DNA of 64,000 nucleotides from Bradyrhizobium sp. Ce-3 (GCF_022835695.1 NZ_BQUV01000003.1:698283-762282); one strand, 5' to 3'; shown: positions 1 to 8,542, numbered from the stretch's first letter. Notes: a model not told the origin generated them from the letters alone. Made by a program: numbers and translations.

Positions 1-133
1 AATCGGCAACGTGCTGAGGCGGCACATCCGCGCCGCGACGCCGTGCCTGGTGTCCTATCAGCTTCCGCAAGGGCCGGTCGCGCTGGAGGCGCCGCTCGAC
101 GGACTGTCCGGCGTGCTGGCGAAACTCAAATGA
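1..133 (+). CDS. C-terminal end of an unidentified protein
   Basis: An open frame enters from the left edge (frame of position 2) and stops with TGA at 131-133. Only about 43 residues are visible, ending in GVLAKLK. Its codon use is GC-rich like the neighbours. Too little remains to name a family; I call it coding only because the frame is open from the edge and ends shortly before the next gene. Confidence 0.45.
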   Translation, partial: IGNVLRRHIRAATPCLVSYQLPQGPVALEAPLDGLSGVLAKLK

Positions 134-191
134 CAGGGAATTGGATGCGGACCGCAATTCGGAGCGCCGCGTCGAGCTGCAGGACAACACG

Positions 192-896
192 ATGAAGACG
201 CCGATGCGACTGAAGACCCCCATCCTGATTTTCACGGCGGTCGTCGTGGCGGCGCTCAGCGCGGCCGGCGTCGTCGTCTACGCGCAACAGAGCCAGCCGG
301 TCCCATTGCAGCCGGCCGCGCCAGCACCGGCCAAGAAGCCCGCTGCCGCCGCGAAGCCGCAGCCGCACAAGCAGCGTGCGCCGGAGACGCCGCCGGCCGC
401 AGCGGCGGCCGTTCCGCCGCAGCAGGGCGGACAGCAACCGACCGTGTTCGACGAGCAGGCGCGGCAGGCCAACATCGCGACCTGTGCCAATCTGTTCGGG
501 ACACTCGGCCGCGGTCTCGCGATGAACTCCACCTACACCGCGCAGTCGCAGTGGGACGCCAAGGCCGGAAATTCGCATTCGGTGCAGTCGCTGGTCGCGC
601 TCGCACCGAACCAGGCCCCGCAGAGCCAAACCGCGCAGGGCAGCGCCGCTAGCCAGCCGGCGGCCGGCATCGTGTTTGCCGCGCCGGTCGGATCCTCCTG
701 CGAAGGCAATCTGGTGCGGGTGACGCCGCGCGCCGAGAATTGTTCGACGGTCGCCGCCGAGCTCGCCAAGCTCAATGGCCAGGCCGGTGCGCTCGGCGAG
801 CTTCCGACGGTGGCGCTGCCGAACGGCGCGCAGGTAGTGTTGATCCCGTTCGGCAATGCCTGCATCGCGGTGACCGCGCTCAGGATCGCGGGATAG
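192..896 (+). CDS. Secreted or membrane-anchored hypothetical protein with Pro/Ala linker
   Basis: A 234-residue protein of unknown function. I start it at ATG 192 rather than ATG 141 because this places a charged n-region (MKTPMRLK) directly before a hydrophobic stretch (residues about 9-30), giving a normal signal peptide or single N-terminal anchor. A Pro/Ala/Lys-rich low-complexity linker of roughly 50 residues follows, then a compact domain with four scattered cysteines that could form disulfides in the periplasm. No catalytic motif was recognised. It ends 31 bases before the convergent SDR gene. Confidence 0.65.
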   Translation: MKTPMRLKTPILIFTAVVVAALSAAGVVVYAQQSQPVPLQPAAPAPAKKPAAAAKPQPHKQRAPETPPAAAAAVPPQQGGQQPTVFDEQARQANIATCANLFGTLGRGLAMNSTYTAQSQWDAKAGNSHSVQSLVALAPNQAPQSQTAQGSAASQPAAGIVFAAPVGSSCEGNLVRVTPRAENCSTVAAELAKLNGQAGALGELPTVALPNGAQVVLIPFGNACIAVTALRIAG

Positions 897-927
897 TTCG
901 GCGCTCTTGCATCGTGGAGCCGCCCGA

Positions 928-1674
928 TCAGAGAACGTAGCCGCCGTCGATGGTGATGCTGGTGCCCGTTATCAGGCTCGCGCCGTTGCCGGCCAGGAAG
1001 CAGACGGCCGATGCGATGTCGTCCGGATTGTTCAGGCGGCGCAACGGAATCTTCTGCTGTAACCAATCGGCCATGCCGGCGGTCATGTCCGTGGCCGTCG
1101 GTCCCGGCTGCAGATTGTTGACCGTGATCTGCCGCGGGGCCAGGTCGAGCGCTGCGGTCTTGACGAGTGAAGCGACCGCGGCCTTCGTCATTGCATAGGC
1201 GCTGCCGCCGGCGGCGCCGGTCCTGATTGCCGTATTGCTCCCGATCGTGATGATCCGCCCGCCGTCACGCATGGCGGCCGTGGAGGCCTGCATCGCGAGG
1301 AACACGCCGCGGACGTTCACATCGAGCAGCAGATCGAGGTCCTCTGGGTTGAATGACTCGATTGATCCGAGGCGAAGCACGCCCGCATTGATGACCGCGA
1401 CGTCGAGCAGTCCGAGCTGATCGGTGGCCTCAGCGACCGCGCGCCGGATCGCGGCGGGTTCGCCGCTGTCGGCATGGATCGCGACCGCCTTGGCTCCGGC
1501 CGCGGAAATCGCATCGCACACCTCACGTGCCTTGTCGGGGCTGCTCACATAGGTGAGGGCGACCGAGAAGCCCTCGTGCGCAAGGCGCCTGGCGATCGCG
1601 GCGCCAATCCCCCGCGAGCCACCGAATACGAGGGCGTTCCGCGGCTTTTCCGATGCAGTAGAGGTCATGTCCAT
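928..1674 (-). CDS. SDR family NAD(P)-dependent oxidoreductase
   Basis: A classical short-chain dehydrogenase/reductase of 248 residues. The N-terminal cofactor motif is GGSRGIG (about residues 18-24), followed by a NAG motif and a catalytic YAMTK (YxxxK); the C-terminus has the usual ITGTSITIDGG ending, typical of FabG-like enzymes. The start at 1674 has a GGAAG ribosome site and a second in-frame ATG two codons on; a longer open frame to 1860 runs into the regulator gene and is not used. The TetR gene lies directly upstream on the same strand, and a palindromic operator (1689-1704) sits 15 bases before the start, so the TetR protein probably represses it. Substrate unknown. Confidence 0.85.
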   Translation of the reverse strand: MDMTSTASEKPRNALVFGGSRGIGAAIARRLAHEGFSVALTYVSSPDKAREVCDAISAAGAKAVAIHADSGEPAAIRRAVAEATDQLGLLDVAVINAGVLRLGSIESFNPEDLDLLLDVNVRGVFLAMQASTAAMRDGGRIITIGSNTAIRTGAAGGSAYAMTKAAVASLVKTAALDLAPRQITVNNLQPGPTATDMTAGMADWLQQKIPLRRLNNPDDIASAVCFLAGNGASLITGTSITIDGGYVL

Positions 1675-1688
1675 GCTTCCTTTCTTGG

Positions 1689-1704
1689 TGGAATGATCGT
1701 TCCA
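1689..1704. promoter_or_regulatory. Probable TetR operator upstream of the SDR gene
   Basis: TGGAATGATCGTTCCA, an inverted repeat with one central mismatch, lies between the tetR stop and the SDR start. It is one base different from the perfect palindrome TGGAACGATCGTTCCA found at 60510-60525 next to another TetR gene. Confidence 0.65.
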
Positions 1705-1720
1705 GAATAGGCCAAAAAAA

Positions 1721-2287
1721 TTACGCGAGGGCCCGCAGCGCCAACTGGCCGAGTGCCCGCAATCGCCGGTGGCCGGCGCCGCCGCGAGCGGCGACCCGGA
1801 TCCCCGCAAACGATGCTTGGAGGAACTCGGTTGCGCTCGACGGGTCGATGTCGGGGGCAACGTCGCCCTCCACTTGAGCCTCGCGGATTCTCGCTACGAT
1901 GGCCCTGGTCAGCGTCCGTCCCGCATTGTCACGGATCGCCGCAAGCTCCGGCTTGCCGGTGCCGAACTCGCAGATCGAGTTGACACCAAGACACGCCTCC
2001 GCTGCGTCATCGACCACGCGCTCGACCATGGCCCGGAGACCGTCGACCGCGCGCGGCGCGCTTGCCAGGGCTGAAAGATGTGCCTCGGTCTCTCGCGCGG
2101 CGTAGCGCTGCACCGCGGCGAGATAAAGCTGCCACTTGCCGCCGAACGTGTCGTAAAGGCTTTGCCGGCCGATGCCGAGCGTCCGCACCAGCATCTCGGC
2201 CGACGTGCCTTCGAAGCCGTGCTCGCGGAACACGCCGATCGCGGCATCGAGCGCCTCTTCCGCAATGAATTCCTTCGGTCTTGCCAT
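1721..2287 (-). CDS. TetR family transcriptional regulator
   Basis: A 188-residue one-component repressor. The N-terminal helix-turn-helix (residues about 8-55) contains the characteristic pattern AAIGVFREHGFEGTS followed by the recognition helix region around GIGRQSLYDTFG. The C-terminal ligand domain (about 60-188) is variable as usual; it resembles the regulators that control short-chain dehydrogenases. It reads in the same direction as the SDR gene 46 bases downstream, and operator-like sites occur both before its own start (2306-2322) and before the SDR, which suggests autoregulation plus control of the SDR. The ligand is unknown. Confidence 0.85.
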   Translation of the reverse strand: MARPKEFIAEEALDAAIGVFREHGFEGTSAEMLVRTLGIGRQSLYDTFGGKWQLYLAAVQRYAARETEAHLSALASAPRAVDGLRAMVERVVDDAAEACLGVNSICEFGTGKPELAAIRDNAGRTLTRAIVARIREAQVEGDVAPDIDPSSATEFLQASFAGIRVAARGGAGHRRLRALGQLALRALA

Positions 2288-2305
2288 TGCCTGGACATGC
2301 CTGAT

Positions 2306-2322
2306 TTGGAACGATCAGTCAA
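2306..2322. promoter_or_regulatory. Operator-like site upstream of tetR
   Basis: TTGGAACGATCAGTCAA lies about 20 bases upstream of the tetR start. Its left part is identical to the first 11 bases of the site at 60486-60503; the right arm is degenerate. Probably the autoregulatory site of the TetR at 1721-2287. Confidence 0.5.
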
Positions 2323-2478
2323 GAATGAATGAGATCACGGTCGCGTGCAACCCGATACCTCCGCAGGCCGGCCGCTAACATCTTGGCGATCAGCCATCAA
2401 AGGGCTGGATTTCCGGCCGCGGATAGTCAATTCTGATTTGGAACTTACCATCCGTGCCATACGCGGAGGAGATGTCCC

Positions 2479-3351
2479 ATGGAGGAAGCGCGTCCGGAGC
2501 GGTTTGTCCGCAAGGTCGGCGGTGAACTTGTGTCGTCCGTCATCGCGCGGTCGGAGCCGATCAGGGTCGAGCTGCTCAGCCGAACCTCGCGGCCCCGCAT
2601 GAACTGGCACTTCCGCCAGCCCGAGCTGACGTTGTTCTGGTTCCGCAACGGCTGCTCGCGACTGCAGGCCACGATCAACGGCCGTCCGGTTGAGTATGAT
2701 TTCTCCAGGGCCGCCAACCTCGCGCTGTTTCCCGCCGGCACAGAGATCGAGGGCGAGTGGTCGGTCGGGCCGGCGTTCGACTATGTGGTCGTCTTCGTCG
2801 ACCCAAACTTCATGCAGAGCCGTCTCAATGGCCTGATCGAAACACCGGCGATTGCGTTCGGCCATGACCAGCTCTGCCGTGGTCTCTCCGAACTTTGCCA
2901 GGAAGCGACCACGCCGGACAATCTGTTCGATCTGTTCGCCGAAGGCTGGGCCAGCCAGGCGCTGGCGCACATGGCGCGGCTGTCGCGCGGCGCGGAACCG
3001 GCGAAGCCGCCGAGCCGCGGCGGACTGCCGGCGCTCAAGCTGCGCAGGATCGAGGAGTTCGTCCGGGCCAACCTCGGCGAGACGATCTCCCTGTCGGCAC
3101 TGTCAGATGTTGCGGGCCTCAGCAAACGGCATTTCTTGCGCGCGTTCCAGGAGAGCACGGGCACCAGCCCCCACCGCTATTTGCTGGGCCTCCGCATCGA
3201 GGCCGCCAAGCATCGCCTCAGCGATACTGACGAGAGCTTGACCAGCATCGCGCTGGCGTCGGGGTTCAGCCACGCCCAGCATTTCTCGTCGACGTTCAAA
3301 CAAGTCACGGGTGTCAGCCCGTCGGTGTTCCGGCAGCAGGGGAGGGCGTGA
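2479..3351 (+). CDS. AraC family transcriptional regulator
   Basis: A 290-residue regulator with an N-terminal cupin-like sensing domain (about 1-170) and a C-terminal double helix-turn-helix (about 190-285). The HTH shows the AraC pattern SLSALSDVAGLSKRHFLRAF, and the second half has IALASGFSHAQHFSSTFK, followed by GVSPSVFR. Start ATG 2479 follows a strong GGAGGAG site. It reads towards the CaiB-SDR-GST genes 112 bases downstream and is the obvious candidate to activate them. Inducer not deducible. Confidence 0.88.
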   Translation: MEEARPERFVRKVGGELVSSVIARSEPIRVELLSRTSRPRMNWHFRQPELTLFWFRNGCSRLQATINGRPVEYDFSRAANLALFPAGTEIEGEWSVGPAFDYVVVFVDPNFMQSRLNGLIETPAIAFGHDQLCRGLSELCQEATTPDNLFDLFAEGWASQALAHMARLSRGAEPAKPPSRGGLPALKLRRIEEFVRANLGETISLSALSDVAGLSKRHFLRAFQESTGTSPHRYLLGLRIEAAKHRLSDTDESLTSIALASGFSHAQHFSSTFKQVTGVSPSVFRQQGRA

Positions 3352-3463
3352 GTTTCGGCGCTTTTTTGCAAATCGGGGCGCTTTCCCGCAAGCGCCGGCG
3401 CCGGGTCCATCGTATGCCGAGGGTGCGCGCAAGGCTTGGTGGTGTCCGCGCATTTGGAGAGGG

Positions 3464-4669
3464 ATGCAAAGCATGCCAGGGCCATTGGCGGGAGTTCGCG
3501 TACTTGATCTGACCGGTGTCGTCTCGGGCCCGTTCGCGACGATGTTCCTGGCCGATCAGGGCGCGGACGTGCTGAAGGTCGAGCCGATCGGCGGCGACAT
3601 CACCCGCCGCAGCCGGGCCAATGTCGACAAGACCGGCGAGTTCTCGGCGCTGTTCATCTCGTCGAATCGCGGCAAGCGTTCGCTCTCGATCGACATGAAG
3701 ACCGATGCGGGCCGCGAGGTGCTGGGCAAGCTCGTCATGCAGGCCGACGTGCTGGTGCAGAATTTCCGTCCCGGCACGATGGAACGTCTCGGGCTCGGTC
3801 CGGACCAGGTGCGCCAGAAGAATCCACGGCTGATCTATGTCTCGATCAGCGGCGTCGGCGAAGACGGGCCGTACGCCAGGAAGCGGGTCTACGATCCCAT
3901 CGTGCAGGCCCTGTCGGGCTTCTGCGATATCCAGGCCCAGCCGGTGACCAACCGTCCGCAGATGATCCGGACCATCGTGGCCGACAAGACGACGGCGGTC
4001 TATGCTGCGCAGGCGATCACGGCGGCGCTCTACGCGCGGGAAAAATCCGGCAGTGGCCAACACATCCAGGTGGCGATGCTCGATGCGATGATCGCCTATC
4101 TGTGGCCGGAGGGCATGATGCAGTACACGGTGGTCGGCCGGGAGCAGACCACGTCGGATCCGAACGACCGGCCCGATCTCGTGTTCCAGACCTCGGACGG
4201 ATACCTCACCTGCGGGACGATCTCCGATTCCGAATGGCAGGGCTTCTGCAGGGCTACCGGCGATCCGGAACTGGCCAACGATGCGCGCTTTGCCACGCCG
4301 GCCTCGCGCTCGGTCAATGCCACGGCGCGCATCAACAAGATGCAGGACTATCTCGGCAAGCATACTACAGCCGAATGGCTGGTGCGGCTTGATGCGGCCG
4401 ACGTGCCCTGCGCGCCGATCCTCAGGCGCGGCGAAATCATCGCCAACGAGCAGGTGGTCGCCCGCGGGCTGATTGCCGAGCTCGAGCAGCCGGGCGTCGG
4501 AACCGTGCGCCAGCCCAAGCCCGCGGCGCGCTTCGAGGTCGATGCCGCAGCGATCGGCGGCCCGGCCCCGCGTATCGGCCAGCATACAAGGCAGGTGCTC
4601 TCCGACCTCGGCTACGGCGATGCCGCGATCGCAGAGATGATCGAGCAGAAGGCCGTGCGCGCGGTTTGA
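3464..4669 (+). CDS. CaiB/BaiF family CoA-transferase
   Basis: A class III (formyl-CoA type) CoA transferase of 401 residues, the normal family length. The N-terminus reads GPLAGVRVLDLTGVVSGP, the family hallmark, followed by GADVLKVEP and NFRPGTMERLG. The aspartate of VYDP (about residue 144) aligns with the position of the catalytic Asp that forms the acyl anhydride in this family. I start at ATG 3464, four bases after GGAG; ATG 3473 is possible, and the open frame continues upstream to 3311 but overlaps the AraC gene. With the SDR and GST that follow it forms a likely three-gene operon for activating and oxidising an unknown carboxylic acid. Confidence 0.88.
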   Translation: MQSMPGPLAGVRVLDLTGVVSGPFATMFLADQGADVLKVEPIGGDITRRSRANVDKTGEFSALFISSNRGKRSLSIDMKTDAGREVLGKLVMQADVLVQNFRPGTMERLGLGPDQVRQKNPRLIYVSISGVGEDGPYARKRVYDPIVQALSGFCDIQAQPVTNRPQMIRTIVADKTTAVYAAQAITAALYAREKSGSGQHIQVAMLDAMIAYLWPEGMMQYTVVGREQTTSDPNDRPDLVFQTSDGYLTCGTISDSEWQGFCRATGDPELANDARFATPASRSVNATARINKMQDYLGKHTTAEWLVRLDAADVPCAPILRRGEIIANEQVVARGLIAELEQPGVGTVRQPKPAARFEVDAAAIGGPAPRIGQHTRQVLSDLGYGDAAIAEMIEQKAVRAV

Positions 4670-4734
4670 GCGGCCGCGCCGCGCAACGTCATCATTGCTG
4701 AACCAAAACAACCGCCGTCGGTGGGAGATGTCCT

Positions 4735-5478
4735 ATGGCCGAGACGAACAAGACTGCCTTATTGGTTGGCGCGGGCGATGCGATCGGTGCTGCGGTGGCG
4801 CGGCGCTTCGCCGCCGGCGGCTACTCCGTGTGTATCGCGCGGCGCGATGCCGCGAAGTCGAGCGCACTGGTGGAGGAACTGACCGGCGCCGGACGCCAGG
4901 TGCATGCATTCAGTGTCGACGCGCGGCGCGAGAGTGAGGTGCAGGAGCTCTGCGAGCGGGTCGAACGCGAGATCGGGCCGATCGAGGTCTGCCTGTTCAA
5001 TGCCGGCTCGAACGTCAAGAAAGAGCTGCATGAGACCAGCGAAAAACTGTTCTTCAAGGCCTGGGAGCTCGCCTGTTTCGCCGGCTTCCTGGTCGGACGC
5101 GAGGCGACCCGGCACATGCTGCGGCATGGCCGCGGCACCATGCTGTTCACCGGCGCGACCGCGAGTGTGCGCGGCAGCAGCGGCTTTGCCGCCTTCGCAT
5201 CCGCCAAGTTTGGCTTGCGCGCGGTCGCCCAGGCGATGGCGCGCGAGCTCGGGCCGAAGAACATCCATGTCGCGCATCTCCTGATCGATGCCGGTGTCGA
5301 CAGCCCGGCCATTCACCAGCGGATGAAGGCCGCCACGGGCGTCGCTGCATCGGAGATTCCACAGGATTCACTGACGCGGACGTCCTCGATCGCAGAGGCC
5401 TATTGGTTCCTGCACCAGCAGAGCCGCGACGGATGGAGCCATGAACTCGACCTGCGTCCGTCAGTCGAGAAATGGTGA
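4735..5478 (+). CDS. SDR family protein lacking the catalytic tyrosine
   Basis: A 247-residue short-chain dehydrogenase-like protein. The Rossmann glycine motif is GAGDAIG (residues 12-18) and NAGS is at about 89-92. At the position of the catalytic YxxxK there is FASAK (Phe154, Lys158): lysine is kept but tyrosine is replaced by phenylalanine. Related proteins with the motif FAxAKxGLRA are common in proteobacteria, so this is a subfamily trait rather than a lesion here. It sits between the CoA transferase (65 bases upstream) and the GST (4 bases downstream), so it is surely in that operon. Whether it is a dehydrogenase with altered chemistry or a cofactor-binding partner is open. Confidence 0.82.
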   Translation: MAETNKTALLVGAGDAIGAAVARRFAAGGYSVCIARRDAAKSSALVEELTGAGRQVHAFSVDARRESEVQELCERVEREIGPIEVCLFNAGSNVKKELHETSEKLFFKAWELACFAGFLVGREATRHMLRHGRGTMLFTGATASVRGSSGFAAFASAKFGLRAVAQAMARELGPKNIHVAHLLIDAGVDSPAIHQRMKAATGVAASEIPQDSLTRTSSIAEAYWFLHQQSRDGWSHELDLRPSVEKW

Positions 5479-5482
5479 CGCC

Positions 5483-6127
5483 ATGTCGGACACGCTGACG
5501 CTGTGGGGGGTAGGGACATCGCGGACGATCCGGGCCCACTGGGCCTTGCACGAGTTGGGGCTGGACTATCACTGCAAGCCGATCCTGCCGCGCTCGGGCG
5601 AGACCAAGACACCGGAATACACCTTGCTCAATCCGAGGCAGAAAATTCCCCTCCTGCAGGACGGCGACTTCACGATCGGGGAGAGTGCGGCCATCGTCGC
5701 CTATCTGGCGCGGCATTACTCCAACCCGAAGATGTCGCTCGTTCCGGTCGCGGAGCGCGACTTCGCGCGGTGCCTGGAATGGTGCTTCTTCATCGTGGCC
5801 GAACTGGATTCGACCAGCCTCTACGTGATGCGCCGCCATGACGTCCAGGGCCTCGCCCACATCTACGGCCATGCGCCTGACGTGGTCGTGAAAGCGGCCG
5901 AGTATTTCCGCCAGCAACTGCGCCACGTCGAGGTCGCCTTGTCGGACGGGCGGCAATATCTGATGGGCGATCAGTTCACCAGCGCGGATATCCTGCTGAC
6001 GACCTGTCTGGTGTGGGCGATCGACTATGGTGTCGGGGTCTGCGACGTCGCAACGCCCTATCTCGACCGCGTCACGTCGCGGCCGGCCTACAGGGAAAGC
6101 GTCGCGGTCAACACCGCGAAGAACTGA
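5483..6127 (+). CDS. Glutathione S-transferase family protein
   Basis: A 214-residue GST-fold protein. The thioredoxin-like N-terminal half contains TSRTIRAHWALHELGLDY and the glutathione-contact segment QKIPLLQDGDFTIGESAAIVAYL; the C-terminal helical domain carries the conserved FTSADILL (N-capping motif). ATG 5483 is only four bases after the SDR stop, so translation is probably coupled; a longer open frame from 5441 overlaps the SDR and is not preferred. In this CoA-transferase/SDR operon it may isomerise or dehalogenate an intermediate, but the substrate is not evident. Confidence 0.86.
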   Translation: MSDTLTLWGVGTSRTIRAHWALHELGLDYHCKPILPRSGETKTPEYTLLNPRQKIPLLQDGDFTIGESAAIVAYLARHYSNPKMSLVPVAERDFARCLEWCFFIVAELDSTSLYVMRRHDVQGLAHIYGHAPDVVVKAAEYFRQQLRHVEVALSDGRQYLMGDQFTSADILLTTCLVWAIDYGVGVCDVATPYLDRVTSRPAYRESVAVNTAKN

Positions 6128-6400
6128 CCGGTCACACGCGCCAGAGCCTGGTTCTCGCCGGACCGCCGACATCGCATCGCGGCGTCAGGCCGTAGCGGCC
6201 ATGCAATCCGCGCCAGAGGGCAGTCAAGAGCCAGCGCATCGAACATCCTCTCGACATCAGCGATAGCAGGCATCCTGCTGACGTCGTCGGCGGAATGACA
6301 GAGCCAATTCTGGGCACGCCTGCGTAGTTTTTGAGCAGAGCGCTCTCGCGGCCGCGCCGCGCGTGCCGAAAAATCCCATGAGATTCAGCTACCGGCGCTG

Positions 6401-6416
6401 TGGCACGTCTCGTGCA
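6401..6416 (+). promoter_or_regulatory. Sigma-54 (RpoN) -24/-12 promoter of the guanidine operon
   Basis: TGGCACGTCTCGTGCA matches the RpoN consensus TGGCACG-N4-TTGCW at every fixed position except one T, with the invariant GG and GC correctly spaced. Transcription would start around 6426, just ahead of the riboswitch. RpoN with NtrC is the usual nitrogen-limitation control. I did not find a convincing NtrC-binding palindrome upstream, so the activator is inferred. Confidence 0.7.
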
Positions 6417-6430
6417 TCAAAGGCCGCGAG

Positions 6431-6549
6431 TTGGCCGCTAGGGTTCCGGTCTTGCCAGGCAAGATGCTGGTCCGAGAGCAGCCGCTTGCGGGGGAGACAT
6501 CCCCGCAGGTGCACGGCGGGATAAAAGCCCGGGAGACCTCGTTAGCCAA
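6431..6549 (+). ncRNA. Guanidine-I riboswitch (ykkC class)
   Basis: The leader carries the conserved blocks of the guanidine-I aptamer in order: CTAGGGTTCCG (from 6438), CTGGTCCGAGAG (6467-6478), then ACGGCGGGATAAAAGCCC followed by GGGAGA (6513-6535). A closing stem TTGGC (6431-6435) with GCCAA (6545-6549) can be drawn. This class binds free guanidinium and is normally an ON switch for carboxylases and exporters. It lies directly before the ABC importer and carboxylase genes, which agrees with the ligand. Confidence 0.93.
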
Positions 6550-6589
6550 GGGATTGGCGGAGCGATGGTCTTTTCGCCAGTCCCTTTTT
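6548..6589 (+). terminator. Intrinsic terminator forming the riboswitch expression platform
   Basis: AAGGGATTGGCG (6548-6559) can pair with CGCCAGTCCCTTT (6575-6587), followed by the rest of a T-run to 6589. The 5' arm overlaps the last bases of the putative aptamer closing stem, so ligand-stabilised aptamer and terminator compete, as expected for transcriptional antitermination by guanidine. Confidence 0.8.
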
Positions 6590-6615
6590 GTGAAGTTTCG
6601 CAAGAGGGATCGGCA

Positions 6616-7689
6616 ATGAACAAGTTCTCTTTCTTCCTCCGCTCTGTTGTCGTCGGCTGCGCGATCGTGCTCGCGGCGGCGCCTGCGGCCGACGCCGCAC
6701 CGAAGAAAAGCTTCAAGGTCGCCTGGTCGATCTATGTCGGATGGATGCCGTGGGGCTATGCCGCCGACACCGGCATCGTCAAGAAATGGGCCGACAAATA
6801 CGGCATCACGATCGAGGTCAAGCAGTTCAACGACTACGTCGAATCGATCAACCAGTATACCGCCGGCGGCTATGATGCCGTCACCATCACCAACATGGAC
6901 GCATTGTCGATTCCCGCGGCCGGCGGCGTCGACACCACCGCGGTCGTGATGGGCGACTTCTCCAACGGCAATGATGCCGTGATCCTGAAGAACAAGTCCG
7001 ACCTCGCCGCGATCAAGGGACAGACCGTCAACCTGGTCGAGTTCTCGGTGTCGCATTATCTGCTGGCGCGAGCGCTCGAGACCAGCAAGCTGAGCGAGAA
7101 GGACGTCAAGGTCGTCAACACCTCGGACGCCGACATCGCTGCCGCCTACAAGACATCAGACGTCAATGCGGTCGTGACCTGGAATCCGATCGTGACCGAA
7201 ATTCTTGGCTCGCCCGACGCCAAGAAGGTGTTCGACTCCTCGCAGATCCCCGGCGAGATCATGGACCTGATGGTGGTGAACACCGCGGTCGCCAAGGACA
7301 ATCCGGATTTCGCCAAGGCGCTGGTCGGCATCTGGTACGAGACGCTCTCAAAAATGACGGCGAACGATCCCGCCGCGAAGGCCGCCAAGGAGGCGATGGC
7401 CAAGGCCTCCGGCACTGATCTGGCCGGCTTCGACAGCCAGCTCTCGACCACCAAACTGTTCGACAAGGCAACCGACGCCGAAGCTTTTACGCGCAGCAAG
7501 ACCATCGGCGTGACCATGGATCGGGTCCGCAAGTTCCTGTTCGAGAAGGACCTGCTCGGCAAGGGCGCAAAGTCGGCTGACGCCGTCGGCATCGAGCTCG
7601 CCGACAAATCGGTGCTGGGCGACAAGGCGAACGTCAAGCTGCGCTTCGACCCGACCTTTATGGACGAAGCCGCCAAAGGCAAGCTCTGA
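6616..7689 (+). CDS. ABC transporter substrate-binding protein of the guanidine operon
   Basis: A 357-residue periplasmic binding protein with a clean signal peptide (hydrophobic core about residues 8-24, cleavage near ADAAP). The mature part resembles the TauA/SsuA-type family and specifically the 'urea carboxylase region' periplasmic proteins: WSIYVGWMPWGYA near the N-terminus, then NDYVESINQYTAGGYDAV. ATG 6616 is preferred to an upstream start at 6565, which lies inside the terminator hairpin. First gene behind the guanidine riboswitch and followed by permease and ATPase genes, so it probably delivers guanidine or a guanidine-releasing compound; automated pipelines usually call it a urea transporter. 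Confidence 0.9.
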   Translation: MNKFSFFLRSVVVGCAIVLAAAPAADAAPKKSFKVAWSIYVGWMPWGYAADTGIVKKWADKYGITIEVKQFNDYVESINQYTAGGYDAVTITNMDALSIPAAGGVDTTAVVMGDFSNGNDAVILKNKSDLAAIKGQTVNLVEFSVSHYLLARALETSKLSEKDVKVVNTSDADIAAAYKTSDVNAVVTWNPIVTEILGSPDAKKVFDSSQIPGEIMDLMVVNTAVAKDNPDFAKALVGIWYETLSKMTANDPAAKAAKEAMAKASGTDLAGFDSQLSTTKLFDKATDAEAFTRSKTIGVTMDRVRKFLFEKDLLGKGAKSADAVGIELADKSVLGDKANVKLRFDPTFMDEAAKGKL

Positions 7690-7723
7690 CGCGCACAACG
7701 CCGACCTCTGGCAGGAGCCGACG

Positions 7724-8542
7724 ATGCGACTTGTGAACATACGGCCGGGACGGCAGACGCGGTTCTATCTGCTCGCGCTGCCGTTCCTGTTGGTCGCGAT
7801 CGCGTATTTCGCCGGCTCCAGCGCGCGGCTCGCGCAGAACCCGAACGACAAGCTGCTGCCGGCGCTGCCGAGCATGGTGCAGGCCGTCAAGCAGATGGCG
7901 TTCGAGGTCGACCCGCGGACCGGCGGCTATCTGATGGCCTCCGACACCGTCGCCAGCCTGGGACGGTTGGGGTCGGCGCTGGCGATCTCGACCGTGGCGG
8001 CGCTGGTGCTCGGCATCGTGATCGGGCTGTTGCCGGGCGCCAACGCCCTGCTCGGGCCGTTCGTGTCGGTCACCTCGATGGTGCCGCCGCTGGCATTGCT
8101 CCCGATCCTGTTCATCGTGATGGGATTGGGCGAGAACTCGAAGATTGCGCTGATCGTGATCGGGACGCTGCCCTGCATGATCCGCGACCTCGCGATGAAG
8201 GTGCAGGAGTTGCCGCGCGAGCAGATCGTCAAGGCGCAGACACTCGGCGCCTCGACCTGGCAGATCGCGCTGCGGGTCGCCATGCCGCAAACCCTACCGC
8301 GGCTGATCGACGTGCTCCGGCTGCAGCTCGGCCCGGCCTGGCTGTTCCTGATCGCGGCCGAGGCGATCGCCTCCGATTCCGGACTCGGCTACCGGATCTT
8401 CCTGGTGCGGCGCTATCTCGCGATGGACGTCATCATTCCCTACGTCGCCTGGATCACGCTGCTGGCGTTCCTGATCGATGTCGGCCTGCGCGTCCTGCAA
8501 CGCAAGGCGTTTCCCTGGTTTGCGTCGGTGAGGGCGGAATGA
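7724..8542 (+). CDS. ABC transporter permease (SsuC/TauC type) of the guanidine operon
   Basis: A 272-residue inner-membrane permease with an N-terminal membrane segment (about 15-30) and at least five more hydrophobic helices. The cytoplasmic EAA-loop signature appears in the stretch QTLGASTWQIALRVAMPQTLP, followed by a family-typical DVLRLQLGPAWLFLIAAEA. It belongs to the nitrate/sulfonate/taurine permease family and pairs with the ATPase whose start codon overlaps its stop (ATGA at 8539-8542). Inferred role: membrane channel of the riboswitch-controlled importer. Confidence 0.9.
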   Translation: MRLVNIRPGRQTRFYLLALPFLLVAIAYFAGSSARLAQNPNDKLLPALPSMVQAVKQMAFEVDPRTGGYLMASDTVASLGRLGSALAISTVAALVLGIVIGLLPGANALLGPFVSVTSMVPPLALLPILFIVMGLGENSKIALIVIGTLPCMIRDLAMKVQELPREQIVKAQTLGASTWQIALRVAMPQTLPRLIDVLRLQLGPAWLFLIAAEAIASDSGLGYRIFLVRRYLAMDVIIPYVAWITLLAFLIDVGLRVLQRKAFPWFASVRAE

